This document shows positions 9,011 to 17,961 of a stretch of 64,000 bases of DNA, in pieces. The stretch covers positions 248,001 through 312,000 of the forward strand of contig NZ_JACIEM010000006.1 of NCBI RefSeq assembly GCF_014196845.1, given 5' to 3'. Position 1 is the first letter of the stretch. Each line of letters begins with the position of its first letter. The DNA is from Aurantimonas endophytica (GTDB taxonomy: Bacteria; Pseudomonadota; Alphaproteobacteria; Rhizobiales; Rhizobiaceae). Below the pieces are notes generated by a model that worked only from the letters and a program-made list of their open reading frames with translations, ran no database searches and was not told the origin of the DNA. The translations under genes were made by a program, and so were the position numbers.

Positions 9011-9715
9011 TCAGGTTTCCCGGAAGCGATAGCCGACGCCGTAGAGCGTCTCGATCATGTCGAAGTCGTCGTCGATCACCTTGAACTTCTTGCGCAGCCG
9101 CTTGATGTGGCTGTCGATGGTGCGGTCGTCGACATAGACCTGCTCGTCGTAGGCGGCGTCCATCAGCGCGTCGCGGCTCTTCACCACGCCCGGGCGCTGC
9201 GCCAGGGAATGCAGGATCAGGAACTCGGTCACCGTCAGGGTCACCGGCCGGCCCATCCAGGTGCAGGTATGACGCTCCTGATCCATCACCAGCTGGCCGC
9301 GCTCCAGCGAGGATTCCGGCGTGGCCGCGGCGCTCTTGCCGGCGTTGTCGCGTGGCTGGCCGCGGCGCAGGATGGCCCGCACCCGCTCGACCAGCAGCCG
9401 CTGCGAGAAGGGCTTCCGGATATAGTCGTCGGCGCCCATCTTGAGCCCGAACAATTCGTCGATCTCCTCGTCCTTGGACGTCAGGAAGATGACGGGGATG
9501 TCGGATTTCTGTCGCAGGCGACGGAGCAGTTCCATCCCGTCCATGCGGGGCATCTTGATGTCGAAGATCGCCAGTTGCGGCGGCCGCGACTGCAGGCCCT
9601 CCAGGGCGGACGCACCGTCCGTGTAGGTCTCGACGCGGTAGCCCTCGCTTTCGAGGGCGATCGATACCGAGGTGAGGATGTTCCTGTCGTCGTCGACAAG
9701 AGCGATCGTTGGCAT
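9011..9715 (-). CDS. chvI: ChvI/ExoI/BvrR response regulator
   Basis: OmpR-family response regulator of the ChvG-ChvI system. The receiver domain has the acidic pocket DDD (residues 8-10), the phospho-acceptor Asp52 ([12 protein letters not shown]), the conserved Thr/Ser (FLTSKDEE) and Lys (IRKPF). The C-terminal winged helix ends with [14 protein letters not shown] and TLYGVGYRF. The 234-residue length is normal. First gene of the minus-strand run; its promoter must lie in the 520-base divergent gap shared with pckA. Confidence 0.96.
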   Translation of the reverse strand: MPTIALVDDDRNILTSVSIALESEGYRVETYTDGASALEGLQSRPPQLAIFDIKMPRMDGMELLRRLRQKSDIPVIFLTSKDEEIDELFGLKMGADDYIRKPFSQRLLVERVRAILRRGQPRDNAGKSAAATPESSLERGQLVMDQERHTCTWMGRPVTLTVTEFLILHSLAQRPGVVKSRDALMDAAYDEQVYVDDRTIDSHIKRLRKKFKVIDDDFDMIETLYGVGYRFRET

Positions 9716-10236
9716 TGCGGTCTTCTCCAGTTTCCACCCTCCCGGCGGTCGTGAGGCCGTCAGGTGGGCAGCCGGCGCCTCATTCTATCGGCGGCGCCTG
9801 CCGTCCGTAGGTTCGGGAAGGCTGCCGATCGGCGGCGGCCGTCCAGAACGGCGCGAGTCGCGTCATCAATCTGCGCTAAATGTGGCAGGAAGCGAAGATT
9901 ACAAAGACGTAACGTCAGATTCCGGGGAAAACCTCAGGATTTCCGGTGGGTTTTGTTCGTCGCCGGAGCCCGCGTCGCACCTCGGTTGACGCTCTGCGTG
10001 TGAAAGGAAGCGCGGCGTCCGCCCCAAAGTTCCGCGAAAGAAATTTTCCAAGATCGGCGTTCATCGCGCCAGCATCGAACCGATTGAATCGGAAGATGAC
10101 ACTGCTAAATCGATTAACTACCTGTCAGCGCTAAGGAAATTCGGGCGGGACAGCTTGATGAACGGTCGCCTTCGCAGTATCTAGCTGCAAGCAGCCGCTC
10201 CGGGCGGGGGCGCGCGAATTCTATGGGGAGATCACC
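9716..10236. other. 520-base divergent intergenic region between chvI and pckA
   Basis: No convincing gene on either strand. It carries the promoters of chvI (leftward) and pckA (rightward). The central part is less GC-rich than its surroundings. In Brucella BvrR influences pckA expression, so a shared ChvI operator here is plausible, but I cannot point to a specific box. Confidence 0.6.
10084..10111 (+). promoter_or_regulatory. candidate pckA promoter
   Basis: TTGAAT (10084-10089) and TAAATC (10106-10111), 16 bases apart. It is the best sigma-70-like pair upstream of pckA; the -10 is weak and a roughly 120-base leader would follow. Confidence 0.3.
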
Positions 10237-11847
10237 GTGGACGAGATCGGCACGCGCAATCCGCACAGCGGCATCGAGACGACCGGACTGGAGGGAGTGT
10301 CTTCCCTGCGGTGGAACCTGCCGTCGGCCGAACTGGTCGAGACCGCGATCCGGCGGGGCGAGGGCCGGCTGACCGCCCATGGCGCGCTGGTCGTCACCAC
10401 CGGCCGGCATACCGGCCGCTCTCCGAGGGACAAGTTCGTCGTGCGGGACGAGGCCACGGACGACGTCGTCTGGTGGGACAACAACAAGCCGATGGAACCG
10501 GCGGCCTTCGAGCAGCTCTATGCGGACTTCAAGGAGCATGCGCGCGGTCGCGACCTGTTCGTGCAGGACCTCATCGGCGGTGCCGACGCGCAGAACGCGA
10601 TCCGCGTCCGCGTCGTGACCGAATATGCCTGGCATGCCCTGTTCATCCGCAACCTGCTGATCCGCCCGACGGTGGAACAGCTGGCGGATTTCGTCCCGGA
10701 CATGACCGTCATCGATCTCGCCTCGTTCAAGGCCGATCCCGAACGGCATGCCTGCCGCTCCGAGACCGTCATCGGCTGCGATCTCTCCCGCAATATCGTG
10801 CTGATCGGCGGGACGACCTATGGCGGCGAGATGAAGAAGTCGGTCTTCACCGCACTGAACTACCAGCTGCCCGGTCGCGGCGTCATGCCGATGCACTGCT
10901 CGGCCAATGTCGGCCCCGATGGCGACGTGGCGATCTTCTTCGGCCTGTCGGGCACCGGCAAGACGACACTCTCCGCAGATCCGCACCGCACGCTGATCGG
11001 CGACGACGAGCATGGCTGGGGCGAGGACGGCATCTTCAATTTCGAGGGCGGCTGCTACGCCAAGACGATCAATCTCTCGCCCAAGGCCGAGCCCGAGATC
11101 TTCGCGACGACGCGCCGCTTCGGCACCGTCCTCGAGAACGTCGTCCTCGACAAGAATCTGGTCCCGGACTTCGCCGACTCCTCGCTGACCGAGAACACCC
11201 GCGCCGCCTATCCGCTCGACTTCATCCCCAATGCCAGCGAGACCGGGCGCGCCGGTCATCCGAAGAACATCATCATGCTCACCGCCGATGCCTTCGGCGT
11301 GATGCCGCCGATCGCGCGGCTGACGCCGGCCGAGGCGATGTACCACTTCCTGTCCGGCTACACCGCCAAGGTGGCGGGGACCGAAAAGGGCGTGACCGAG
11401 CCGGAGGCGACCTTCTCGACCTGTTTCGGCGCGCCGTTCATGCCCCGGCACCCGTCCGAATACGGCAATCTCCTGCGTGACCTCATCGCCCGCCACGAGG
11501 TCGACTGCTGGCTGGTCAACACCGGCTGGACCGGGGGCGCCTACGGCACCGGCCAGCGCATGCCGATCGGCGTGACGCGGACCCTGCTGGCAGCGGTGCT
11601 GGACGGCAGCCTGAAGAACGCCGAGTTTCGCACCGACGCCAATTTCGGCTTCAAGGTCCCGGTGGCGGTCGAAGGGGTCGACAGTGCGATCCTCGATCCG
11701 CGTTCGACCTGGGCGGATACGGCGGCCTACGACGCGCAGGCGCGCAAGCTGGTCGAGATGTTCAGCCGCAATTTCGAGAAGTTCGAGCAGCATGTCGATC
11801 GCGACGTGATGGACGCGGCCCCGAACCTGCAGCTCGCGGCCGAGTAG
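10237..11847 (+). CDS. pckA: phosphoenolpyruvate carboxykinase (ATP)
   Basis: Converts oxaloacetate and ATP to phosphoenolpyruvate, the entry step of gluconeogenesis on dicarboxylates. The 536-residue protein shows the ATP-PEPCK signatures: the GRSPRDKF substrate loop near residue 60, the kinase P-loop [11 protein letters not shown] (starting at residue 236), the LIGDDEHGW metal-binding segment and NTGWTGG. The GTG start at 10237 is preceded by GGGGAG at 10225-10230. Divergent from chvI, an arrangement conserved in Rhizobiales. Confidence 0.97.
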   Translation: MDEIGTRNPHSGIETTGLEGVSSLRWNLPSAELVETAIRRGEGRLTAHGALVVTTGRHTGRSPRDKFVVRDEATDDVVWWDNNKPMEPAAFEQLYADFKEHARGRDLFVQDLIGGADAQNAIRVRVVTEYAWHALFIRNLLIRPTVEQLADFVPDMTVIDLASFKADPERHACRSETVIGCDLSRNIVLIGGTTYGGEMKKSVFTALNYQLPGRGVMPMHCSANVGPDGDVAIFFGLSGTGKTTLSADPHRTLIGDDEHGWGEDGIFNFEGGCYAKTINLSPKAEPEIFATTRRFGTVLENVVLDKNLVPDFADSSLTENTRAAYPLDFIPNASETGRAGHPKNIIMLTADAFGVMPPIARLTPAEAMYHFLSGYTAKVAGTEKGVTEPEATFSTCFGAPFMPRHPSEYGNLLRDLIARHEVDCWLVNTGWTGGAYGTGQRMPIGVTRTLLAAVLDGSLKNAEFRTDANFGFKVPVAVEGVDSAILDPRSTWADTAAYDAQARKLVEMFSRNFEKFEQHVDRDVMDAAPNLQLAAE

Positions 11848-12006
11848 GCGCCGCTGCGCCACCCCTTGTCTGAGACGGGGGCGGCTCGGCCATCCAGCCG
11901 GGGCGTCGCCGTTTCCTGAGGATCGCGCTCCCGCTTACGGCGATTCTCGGCTATCTCCTCGGGGGCGGCTGGTGCTGCCGCCCGCAAGGAGGAAGACCGC
12001 CCCGTC

Positions 12007-12441
12007 ATGGCAGCCGCGAACGATCTTCAGGTCACCAGCCGGGTGATCATCCCCGAGGCCGCTCTCGAGGAGCAGTTCATCCGTGCCGGCGGACCGGGCG
12101 GGCAGAACGTCAACAAGGTGTCGACGGCGGTGCAGCTGCGCTTCCAGGCCTCCCGCTGCGAGGCTGTGCCGCCGGATGCGCGACGACGGCTGCTGAAGCT
12201 TGCCGGTCGGCGTGCCACGAAGGACGGCGACATACTGATCGAGGCGTCGCGCTTCCGCAGCCAGGACCGCAACCGCGAGGATGCCCGCGAACGGCTGGCC
12301 GAGCTGGTGCGCGAAGCCTTGAAGCCGCCGCCGCCGCCGCGTCGCAAGACCAAGCCCACCCGCGGCTCCGTCGAGCGGCGGCTGAAGGCGAAGAAGGGTC
12401 GCGGCGACATCAAGCGCAATCGCGGCCCGGTGGCCGACTGA
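12007..12441 (+). CDS. arfB: alternative ribosome-rescue peptidyl-tRNA hydrolase ArfB
   Basis: Releases peptides from ribosomes stalled without a stop codon. The catalytic GGQ motif is at residues 31-33 in AGGPGGQNVNK. The C-terminal half is rich in Lys/Arg/Pro (PPPPPRRKTKPTRGS), the basic tail that enters the empty mRNA channel. At 144 residues it is the ArfB/YaeJ type, not a full release factor. An AAGGAGGAA ribosome site precedes the ATG. Stands alone, 159 bases after pckA. Confidence 0.93.
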   Translation: MAAANDLQVTSRVIIPEAALEEQFIRAGGPGGQNVNKVSTAVQLRFQASRCEAVPPDARRRLLKLAGRRATKDGDILIEASRFRSQDRNREDARERLAELVREALKPPPPPRRKTKPTRGSVERRLKAKKGRGDIKRNRGPVAD

Positions 12442-12614
12442 GCCGGCGCGTTGCGGAATGTTCACTCGCGGATCGTTCCGCCCGGAGCATCACGTCGGCC
12501 CAAACTTACTGTGATGAGCAAAGGCGAAGCCCTGCCGTCCGGCCTCCCGTAACTGTTGCGACTTCCCCACGGAAGCGGCGGTCCCAGGACCGGCAACACA
12601 GGGAGAAAACCATC

Positions 12615-13187
12615 ATGCTGAAGACCCTCATCCGCAGCACCGCCTTCGCCTCATTGATCGCCGTCAGCGCCGCCGGCATGTCCACCGGCGCCGTGGCGCA
12701 GGACATGCCGATGGTCGGTGGCGTCGCCATGGACCCGGCCAAGACTATCGTCGAGAACGCCTCGGCGGCGCCCAACCTTTCGACGCTGGTCGCGGCCGTC
12801 ACGGCTGCCGGTCTCGCCGAGACCCTGAGCGGCGAGGGTCCCTTCACGGTCTTCGCGCCGACCAACGCGGCCTTCGAGAAGCTGCCCGACGGCACCGTCG
12901 AGGAGCTCCTGAAGCCGGAGAACAAGGCACAGCTGACCAAGATCCTGACCTATCACGTGGTCCCGGCGGCAGCGACGTCCGAGGCCGCGATGAAGATGAT
13001 CGAGGACGATGGCGGCGAGCACCCGGCGCCGACCGTGGCGGGCGAGACTATCAGCCTGTCGATGGAAGGTGACAGCATCATCGTCACGGACGCGCAGGGC
13101 AACAAGGCGACGGTCGAGCAGGCGGACGTGATGCAGTCGAACGGCGTCGTCCACGTCATCGACACCGTCCTGATGCCCGCGGACTGA
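12615..13187 (+). CDS. secreted fasciclin (FAS1) domain protein
   Basis: A 190-residue protein with a signal peptide (cut probably after TGAVA near residue 28) and one FAS1 domain. The domain signatures are LSTLVAAVTAAGLAETL, the FTVFAPTNAAFEKLP motif and the C-terminal NGVVHVIDTVLMP. FAS1 domains mediate adhesion or extracellular-matrix contact; single-domain bacterial versions have no fixed function. Monocistronic, strong GGGAG ribosome site. Confidence 0.9.
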   Translation: MLKTLIRSTAFASLIAVSAAGMSTGAVAQDMPMVGGVAMDPAKTIVENASAAPNLSTLVAAVTAAGLAETLSGEGPFTVFAPTNAAFEKLPDGTVEELLKPENKAQLTKILTYHVVPAAATSEAAMKMIEDDGGEHPAPTVAGETISLSMEGDSIIVTDAQGNKATVEQADVMQSNGVVHVIDTVLMPAD

Positions 13188-13414
13188 TCAAGACCTGGCC
13201 GCGCATCGGCGCCGGCCAGGGAACCGGGCTCCGCATCGTCCCCCGGGATGGCGCGGAGCCTGCGGCTTCCCATCCAGGGGCTGTTGCCGGGCAGGCGCCG
13301 AACACAATGCGGTGCGCTCCCGGTGTCCCCCTTGCGGTAACGGCCGGCAATGCCGACCATCTCACGCTGCGGGACGCAGTCCCGAGCCCGACGAACCGAG
13401 CAAGGAGATCGAGC

Positions 13415-13921
13415 ATGCTGAGGCGCAACGTTCTGTTGACGGGAGCCGCCGCCGCGGTCGTCGCGATCGGTGGCGGGCTGTTCAGCCGCAGCCGGGCGGC
13501 GAGCGAGTCGGAGTTTCCGGTATCCTTCACACCCGAGGAATGGCGCCAGCGCCTGACCCCGGAACAGTTTGCCGTGCTGCGCGAGGAGGCGACCGAACGG
13601 CCGTTTTCCAGCGAACTCAACGACAACAAGCAGAGCGGCCTCTATGCCTGCGCCGGCTGCGACACGCCGGTGTACTCGTCGGAGACGAAGTTCGATTCCG
13701 GCACCGGCTGGCCGAGCTTCTGGGCGCCTCTGTCGGACGAGGCGGTGCAGACCCGCACCGACTACAGGCTGATCCTGCCGCGCACGGAAGTCCACTGCGC
13801 CACCTGCGGCGGTCATTTCGGCCATATCTTCGACGACGGGCCTGCACCCACCGGCAAGCGCCATTGCCTCAACGGCGTCGCGCTGGCCTTCAAGCCGGGC
13901 GCGACCGGCACGGCGTCCTGA
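13415..13921 (+). CDS. msrB: exported methionine-R-sulfoxide reductase MsrB
   Basis: Reduces methionine-R-sulfoxide in oxidised proteins. Zinc ligands are CAGC (Cys79, Cys82) and CATC (Cys128, Cys131); the catalytic residue is Cys151 in KRHCLNGVAL. The ATG at 13415 follows AAGGAG. The N-terminus MLRRNVLLTGAAAAVVAIGG has paired arginines before a hydrophobic core, a likely Tat-type signal, so this is a periplasmic MsrB rather than the usual cytoplasmic one. No second domain (MsrA) is fused. Follows the fasciclin gene on the same strand by 227 bases. Confidence 0.93.
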   Translation: MLRRNVLLTGAAAAVVAIGGGLFSRSRAASESEFPVSFTPEEWRQRLTPEQFAVLREEATERPFSSELNDNKQSGLYACAGCDTPVYSSETKFDSGTGWPSFWAPLSDEAVQTRTDYRLILPRTEVHCATCGGHFGHIFDDGPAPTGKRHCLNGVALAFKPGATGTAS

Positions 13922-13956
13922 TCACCGCCAGCGCTCTTTCGAGGGCGCTGGTGATC
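13920..13956 (+). repeat. stem-loop at the end of msrB
   Basis: GATCACC plus AGCGC (13920-13926, 13930-13934) pairs with GCGCTGGTGATC (13945-13956), leaving a three-base bulge. It overlaps the msrB stop codon. There is no T run, so it is more likely an mRNA 3' stabiliser or Rho-coupled end than an intrinsic terminator. Confidence 0.45.
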
Positions 13957-14021
13957 CGTCTGGCGCCGTTGAGGAATGCGTAACTGATCTGCGCAACCAT
14001 CCGTGACGAAGACGACAACGC

Positions 14022-14050
14022 ATTGAAGGGCAACGATCGGAACGCCATAT
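14022..14050 (+). promoter_or_regulatory. candidate sigma-32 (RpoH) promoter of hsp20
   Basis: ATTGAAG followed by CGCCATAT (14043-14050), close to the heat-shock consensus CTTGAAA / CCCCATNT with the expected 13-14 base spacing (7 of 8 matches in the -10). It lies about 80 bases upstream of the Hsp20 start. Confidence 0.5.
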
Positions 14051-14096
14051 GAGCCGGGTAGAGGAAAGGCGGTGCCGCAAACGGGCCGCTTCTCCG

Positions 14097-14122
14097 ACAA
14101 GTCGCTTGTCAAAGGACTTTGT
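14097..14122 (+). promoter_or_regulatory. ROSE-like RNA thermometer hairpin over the hsp20 ribosome site
   Basis: ACAAGTC-(G)-CT (14097-14106) pairs with AGGACTT-(T)-GT (14113-14122) around a six-base loop. The ribosome site AAGGA (14112-14116) is in the 3' arm. The 5' arm contains TCGCT, the U-Y-G-C-U signature of ROSE elements, with its G bulged opposite the ribosome site, as in known ROSE hairpins. Melting at heat-shock temperature would free the site. Confidence 0.55.
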
Positions 14123-14128
14123 ACGCCC

Positions 14129-14563
14129 ATGAGCCGTATGACGCCGTTTTCCAGCCCGTTGCTGCTCGGCTTCGACAGTGTCGAGAAGACGCTCGAACGC
14201 ATAGCAAAGGCCGGCGACGGCTATCCTCCCTACAACATCGAACGCGTCCGCGCTTCGGTGTCGTCCGATGCCCCGCAGGATCTGATCCGGATCACGCTCG
14301 CCGTGGCCGGGTTTCGTCCCGAGGACCTCGAGGTGACGACCGAGGAAAACCAGCTGCTGATCCGCGGACGGCAGAACGACGACGCCGAACGGGAGTTTCT
14401 GCACCGCGGTATCGCGGCGCGGCAGTTCCAGAAGTGCTTCCTGCTGGCGGAGGGAATGCGGATCATCGGCGCGCAGCTGAAGAACGGCCTGCTGCTCATT
14501 GACCTCGCCAAGCCCGAACCGGAGCGGATCATCCGGAAAATCGAGATTGCGGTCGAAGACTGA
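14129..14563 (+). CDS. small heat-shock protein, Hsp20/IbpA family
   Basis: ATP-independent holdase that binds unfolding proteins. The alpha-crystallin domain spans about residues 38-135: YPPYNIERV, then IRITLAVAGFRPEDLEV and NGLLLIDLAKPEPE, matching class A rhizobial sHsps. The ATG at 14129 (AAGGA upstream) is preferred to a GTG 19 codons earlier, because the conserved N-terminus MSRMTPFSSPLLLGFDSVEK begins here. Probably co-transcribed with the DUF1150 gene 33 bases downstream. Confidence 0.93.
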   Translation: MSRMTPFSSPLLLGFDSVEKTLERIAKAGDGYPPYNIERVRASVSSDAPQDLIRITLAVAGFRPEDLEVTTEENQLLIRGRQNDDAEREFLHRGIAARQFQKCFLLAEGMRIIGAQLKNGLLLIDLAKPEPERIIRKIEIAVED

Positions 14564-14596
14564 CCGGGTCCCGCGTTGGCCTTGAAAGGAAACGTT

Positions 14597-14848
14597 ATGA
14601 TCGACCACAACATTGCTATCAGCGAGGCCGATCTGGCAGCCATCGGCGAGGGTGATCTCGCCTATCTGCGCCAGATGTCTTCCGACGACATTCGCGCCCG
14701 CTTCCCGACCGCCCAGGCCATCCGGCCGGGCCTGCGGCTCTGGGCGCTGTTCTCCGCCGACGGCACGCCGCTCGCGGTCTCCGACGACCGCGGCAGCATC
14801 CTCGCCAGCGCCGACGAGAACGAGCTGCGGACGGTGAGCATCCACTGA
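14597..14848 (+). CDS. DUF1150 family small protein
   Basis: An 83-residue protein with the DUF1150 pattern: DLAYLRQMSSDDIRARFP, then GLRLWALFSADGTPLAVSDD. Function unknown; it commonly lies directly behind Hsp20 genes in Rhizobiales, as here, which suggests a heat-shock or proteostasis link. AAAGGAAA precedes the ATG. An intrinsic terminator follows. Confidence 0.88.
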   Translation: MIDHNIAISEADLAAIGEGDLAYLRQMSSDDIRARFPTAQAIRPGLRLWALFSADGTPLAVSDDRGSILASADENELRTVSIH

Positions 14849-14874
14849 TCGCCGAACGACGATCGTTTTTCGAG

Positions 14875-14909
14875 AAAGCGGGCGGCCCGGCGGGCACGTC
14901 CGCTTTTTT
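14875..14909 (+). terminator. intrinsic terminator of the hsp20-DUF1150 unit
   Basis: AAAGCGG (14875-14881) pairs with CCGCTTT in the segment ending at 14909, and six Ts follow within the 3' arm. It sits between the convergent DUF1150 and ptsN genes. Confidence 0.75.
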
Positions 14910-14960
14910 CGTTTGGGGGTCTGGTGGGTTCTGGAGAAGCAGTCTCGGGCGGGCGCGGCC

Positions 14961-15425
14961 TCAGGCGGCGTTCTTGGCCGAGGCGCTGGTCATCAGCGCG
15001 TAGATCGCGCCGGCATCGCGCGAGGCCCGGATCTGGCCCACCGTTTCCGGATTGCGCAGCAGACGGGCAACCTTCGACAGCGCCTTCAGGTGGTCGGCGC
15101 CGGATCCCTCCGGCGCCAGGAGCAGGAAGACAAGATCGACCGGCTGGTCATCCAGCGCGTCGAACTCGACCGGACGGCTGAGCCGGGCGAAGACCCCGAC
15201 GATGTGGTCGAGGCCTTCGAGCTTGCCGTGCGGGATGGCGATGCCGTTGCCGACACCGGTCGAGCCGAGCTTCTCACGCTGAAGGATCGTCTCGAAGATC
15301 TCGCGCTCCGGCCGGCCGGTCAGCTCTGCGGCCTTCTCGGCCAACTCCTGCAGTACCTGCTTCTTGGAGTTGGCCCGAAGGCCCGGCAGGATCGCGGCCG
15401 GTTCGATGAGCATCTCGAAATCCAT
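14961..15425 (-). CDS. ptsN: nitrogen-regulatory PTS EIIA (EIIANtr)
   Basis: Output protein of the nitrogen-type PTS; its phosphorylation state controls potassium transport, carbon storage and other processes. The 154-residue protein has the active His66 in NGIAIPHGKLEG and the EIIANtr fold. The open frame runs far upstream, but the conserved N-terminus MDFEMLIEPAAILPGLRANSK fixes the ATG at 15425. It follows hpf and rpoN on the same strand, the classic rpoN-hpf-ptsN order, and complements the ptsH/EIIA-Man/hprK genes at 5.8-7.2 kb. Confidence 0.95.
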   Translation of the reverse strand: MDFEMLIEPAAILPGLRANSKKQVLQELAEKAAELTGRPEREIFETILQREKLGSTGVGNGIAIPHGKLEGLDHIVGVFARLSRPVEFDALDDQPVDLVFLLLAPEGSGADHLKALSKVARLLRNPETVGQIRASRDAGAIYALMTSASAKNAA

Positions 15426-15484
15426 CGCTGAACTGCCTCTTGCTGCGGAGCGCGTCACCCTGGCCGACAAAGCTTGTGTGGCGC

Positions 15485-16072
15485 TCAAGCGTCGCCTGCC
15501 TTGGCGTAGGAGGAGGGGTCTACCCAGCCATAATTGCCATCCGGGCGGCGGAAGACGATGTTGAGGTCGCCCGACTTGGCATTGCGGAACAGGACCACCG
15601 GTCCGTCCTGCCGGTCGAGTTCCATCACCGCACCCGCCACCGAGAGCGTGCCGACCTTGAGCGTCGTCTCGGCGATGATCGCCGGAGAATAATCCTCCGG
15701 GACCTCGTCTTCCGGCTCGTCGGGAATCGCCGCCATGACCGAATACGCCATGTCGCGCTGCTGCCCGTTGGCATGCAGATGGTGATCCTTCAGGCGCCTC
15801 TTGTAGCGCCGCAGGCGCTTCTCGATGCGTTCGGCCGCATCCGCGAAACAGGCTTCCGGATCGTGCGCCTGGCCGGCGGCCTGGAACACCACTCCAGTGT
15901 CTAGATGCACGGTGCAATCGGTGGAGAAGCGCGGGCCGTCCTTGGAGACGACCACGGTGCTGGAGAAATTGCCGTCGAAATATTTGTCGACGGCATCGCC
16001 CAGCCGCTGCTCGATCCGTGCGCGGAACGCCTCGCCGACGTCCATGTGCTTGCCCGAAACGCGAATACTCAT
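15485..16072 (-). CDS. hpf: long-form ribosome hibernation promoting factor
   Basis: Binds and dimerises idle ribosomes in stationary phase. Residues 1 to about 110 are the S30AE/HPF domain (MSIRVSGKHMDVGEAFRARI); after an acidic linker a C-terminal dimerisation domain (VFRRPDGNYGWVDP near the end) makes it the long form, 195 residues. The ATG at 16072 has AGGGAG upstream. Lies between rpoN and ptsN. Confidence 0.93.
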   Translation of the reverse strand: MSIRVSGKHMDVGEAFRARIEQRLGDAVDKYFDGNFSSTVVVSKDGPRFSTDCTVHLDTGVVFQAAGQAHDPEACFADAAERIEKRLRRYKRRLKDHHLHANGQQRDMAYSVMAAIPDEPEDEVPEDYSPAIIAETTLKVGTLSVAGAVMELDRQDGPVVLFRNAKSGDLNIVFRRPDGNYGWVDPSSYAKAGDA

Positions 16073-16307
16073 TCTTGAACTCCCTTGCGGTGACCTGGCA
16101 CCGGTTCTGCCCATTCTACGACAAACGTCTGGCGACGCCCTTCGGTGCCGTGTCGGCGTCGTATTTCGTAGGGGCGTGTAGTCGGGGCGGCAGGCTCGAA
16201 CCCAATGGAGAAGTGGCGCCTTCTAGGAACCTTCGCCAGGGGTGTCAACGCGCGGCCCTCCTGCCGACGGGCCATCCCGCCGATACCGGGGCGGCCGCTT
16301 CCATGCG

Positions 16308-17789
16308 TCAGGACGCCAGCCGGCGCGCGTTCATCTCGCGCCGGCGCTGGATGGACGAGGGGATTCCCAGTGCCTCGCGATATTTCGCCACAGTGCGCCG
16401 CGCGAGGTCGATGCCTTCATCCCGCAGCACCGCCGCGATGTCGTCGTCGGACATGACCTTGCCCTGGCTCTCGGCGTCGATCAGCAGCTTGATCCGGTGC
16501 TTGACGCTCTCGGCCGAATGGGCGTCGCCGCCATTCACCGAGGCGATCGCCACGGTGAAGAAGAACCGCATGTCGAAGGTGCCGCGAGGGGTGGAGATGA
16601 ACTTGCTGGCGGTGACGCGGCTGACCGTCGATTCGTGCATGCCGATCGCCTCGGCGACCGACATCAGCGTCATCGGGCGCAGGCCGCCGATGCCGCGCGT
16701 CAGGAAGCCGTCCTGGCGTCGGACGATCTCGCTTGCGACCTTCACGATCGTCTTTGCCCGCTGGTCGAGCGAGCGGATCAGCCAGTTCGCCGATTGGTGG
16801 CACTCGCCGATGAAGCTGCGGTCTTCGTCCGAAAGCCGGCCGCGACGCACGATCTTCAGATAGTCGTTGTCGACGAGGACGCGCGGCAGGGCCTCCGGGT
16901 TCAGCTCGACCTGCCAGCCGCCGTCGGCGGCTGCCGTGACCAGCACGTCCGGAACGATGGCTTCGGGCCCGTGATGATCGAAGGCATGGCCGGGCTTGGG
17001 GTCCAGCGCGCGTATCTCGGAGAGGATTTCCATCAGCCCCGATTCGTCCTCGCCCGTCAGGCGGCGCAGTTGCGCGAAATCGCGGCGCGCCAGAAGGTCG
17101 AGATTGGCGAGGACGGTGCGCATGACCGGATCGAGCCGGTCCTGACGCTGCAGCTGCAGGGCGAGGCACTCCGAAAGATCGCGGGCGAACAGCCCGGCCG
17201 GCGTCGCCTCACGCTGGAGCTGCGCCAGGACCGCCTCCACCGTTCCGACCTCCACCCCGAGCTCGGCGGCGACGATTTCCGTCGCCCGCCACAGATAGCC
17301 GTTCTCGTCGAGATGCTCGACCAGGGCTTCGCCGAGCTTGCGCTCGATGCCGGGCGCCAGCGCGTCGGCGACCTCGTTCAGCGCGTGCGCGTGCAGCGAC
17401 GGCCGGCGTTCGGCTAGGTCGTCGATGCTGAAATCGCCATCCGCCGCAAGGATCCGTCCCTCGCCCCGCGTCGCCGGGGCCGGGCCGCGTGCCGGCCGGG
17501 AGACGGGATCGTCCTCGCGCCCGGAAAAGCCGCTCTCATAAGCCGCGCCGTCGCTTTCCGCACCGGTGACCTGACGCTCGCTTGTATCCTGGACAGGCGG
17601 CGGAACGGGCGGGTCGGCGACGGCATTCGCCGGCTCGTAGGAGAGCAGCGGATTGCGCTCCATCTCGGTCTCGACGAAGCTCTGCAGTTCCAGATGGCTG
17701 TACTGCAGCAAACGGATCGACTGCAGCAGCTGGGGTGTCATCACCAGCGACTGGGTCTGCCGCATCTGCAGTCGGGCCGAAAGAGCCAT
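16308..17789 (-). CDS. rpoN: RNA polymerase sigma-54 factor
   Basis: Alternative sigma factor for nitrogen, dicarboxylate and other enhancer-dependent promoters. Region I is the Gln/Leu-rich MALSARLQMRQTQSLVMTPQ start; region II is acidic and Pro-rich (about 52-115); core-binding follows; the helix-turn-helix is near VAEAIGMHESTVSRVT; the RpoN box ARRTVAKYRE is close to the C-terminus. At 493 residues it is normal length. Upstream lies lptB on the same strand, 172 bases away, so rpoN probably has its own promoter. Confidence 0.97.
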   Translation of the reverse strand: MALSARLQMRQTQSLVMTPQLLQSIRLLQYSHLELQSFVETEMERNPLLSYEPANAVADPPVPPPVQDTSERQVTGAESDGAAYESGFSGREDDPVSRPARGPAPATRGEGRILAADGDFSIDDLAERRPSLHAHALNEVADALAPGIERKLGEALVEHLDENGYLWRATEIVAAELGVEVGTVEAVLAQLQREATPAGLFARDLSECLALQLQRQDRLDPVMRTVLANLDLLARRDFAQLRRLTGEDESGLMEILSEIRALDPKPGHAFDHHGPEAIVPDVLVTAAADGGWQVELNPEALPRVLVDNDYLKIVRRGRLSDEDRSFIGECHQSANWLIRSLDQRAKTIVKVASEIVRRQDGFLTRGIGGLRPMTLMSVAEAIGMHESTVSRVTASKFISTPRGTFDMRFFFTVAIASVNGGDAHSAESVKHRIKLLIDAESQGKVMSDDDIAAVLRDEGIDLARRTVAKYREALGIPSSIQRRREMNARRLAS

Positions 17790-17961
17790 GAACCCCGATC
17801 AATTCGCCTGGAGCCGGTCGGCCCGCCCTTTCGGGCAGCCCGCGTCGGGTCCGGCGCCACCCCCTTGTCCCGCACGATGCGGGTGACGGCGCCATCCCCG
17901 CATCAAAGCGGCTGTCGAACTTCCTTGTCAATCGGAACCGCGCGAGGCGGCCCGACGCACG

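Noticed and set aside
9980-10035. EcfG-type promoter for chvI on the minus strand (GGAAC-N16-CGCT)
   Set aside because: Spacing is right but the -10 is CGCT, not CGTT, and it is about 300 bases from chvI; too weak to call.
12461-12484. EcfG-type promoter before the fasciclin gene (GGAAT ... CGTT)
   Set aside because: The -35 has a mismatch and the spacer is 14 bases, too short for GGAAC-N16/17-CGTT.
16093-16110. TGGCAC-N5-CTGCC, resembling a sigma-54 -24/-12 promoter upstream of hpf
   Set aside because: It lies on the plus strand, pointing away from hpf and antisense into rpoN, and the -12 element is TGCC rather than TTGC.
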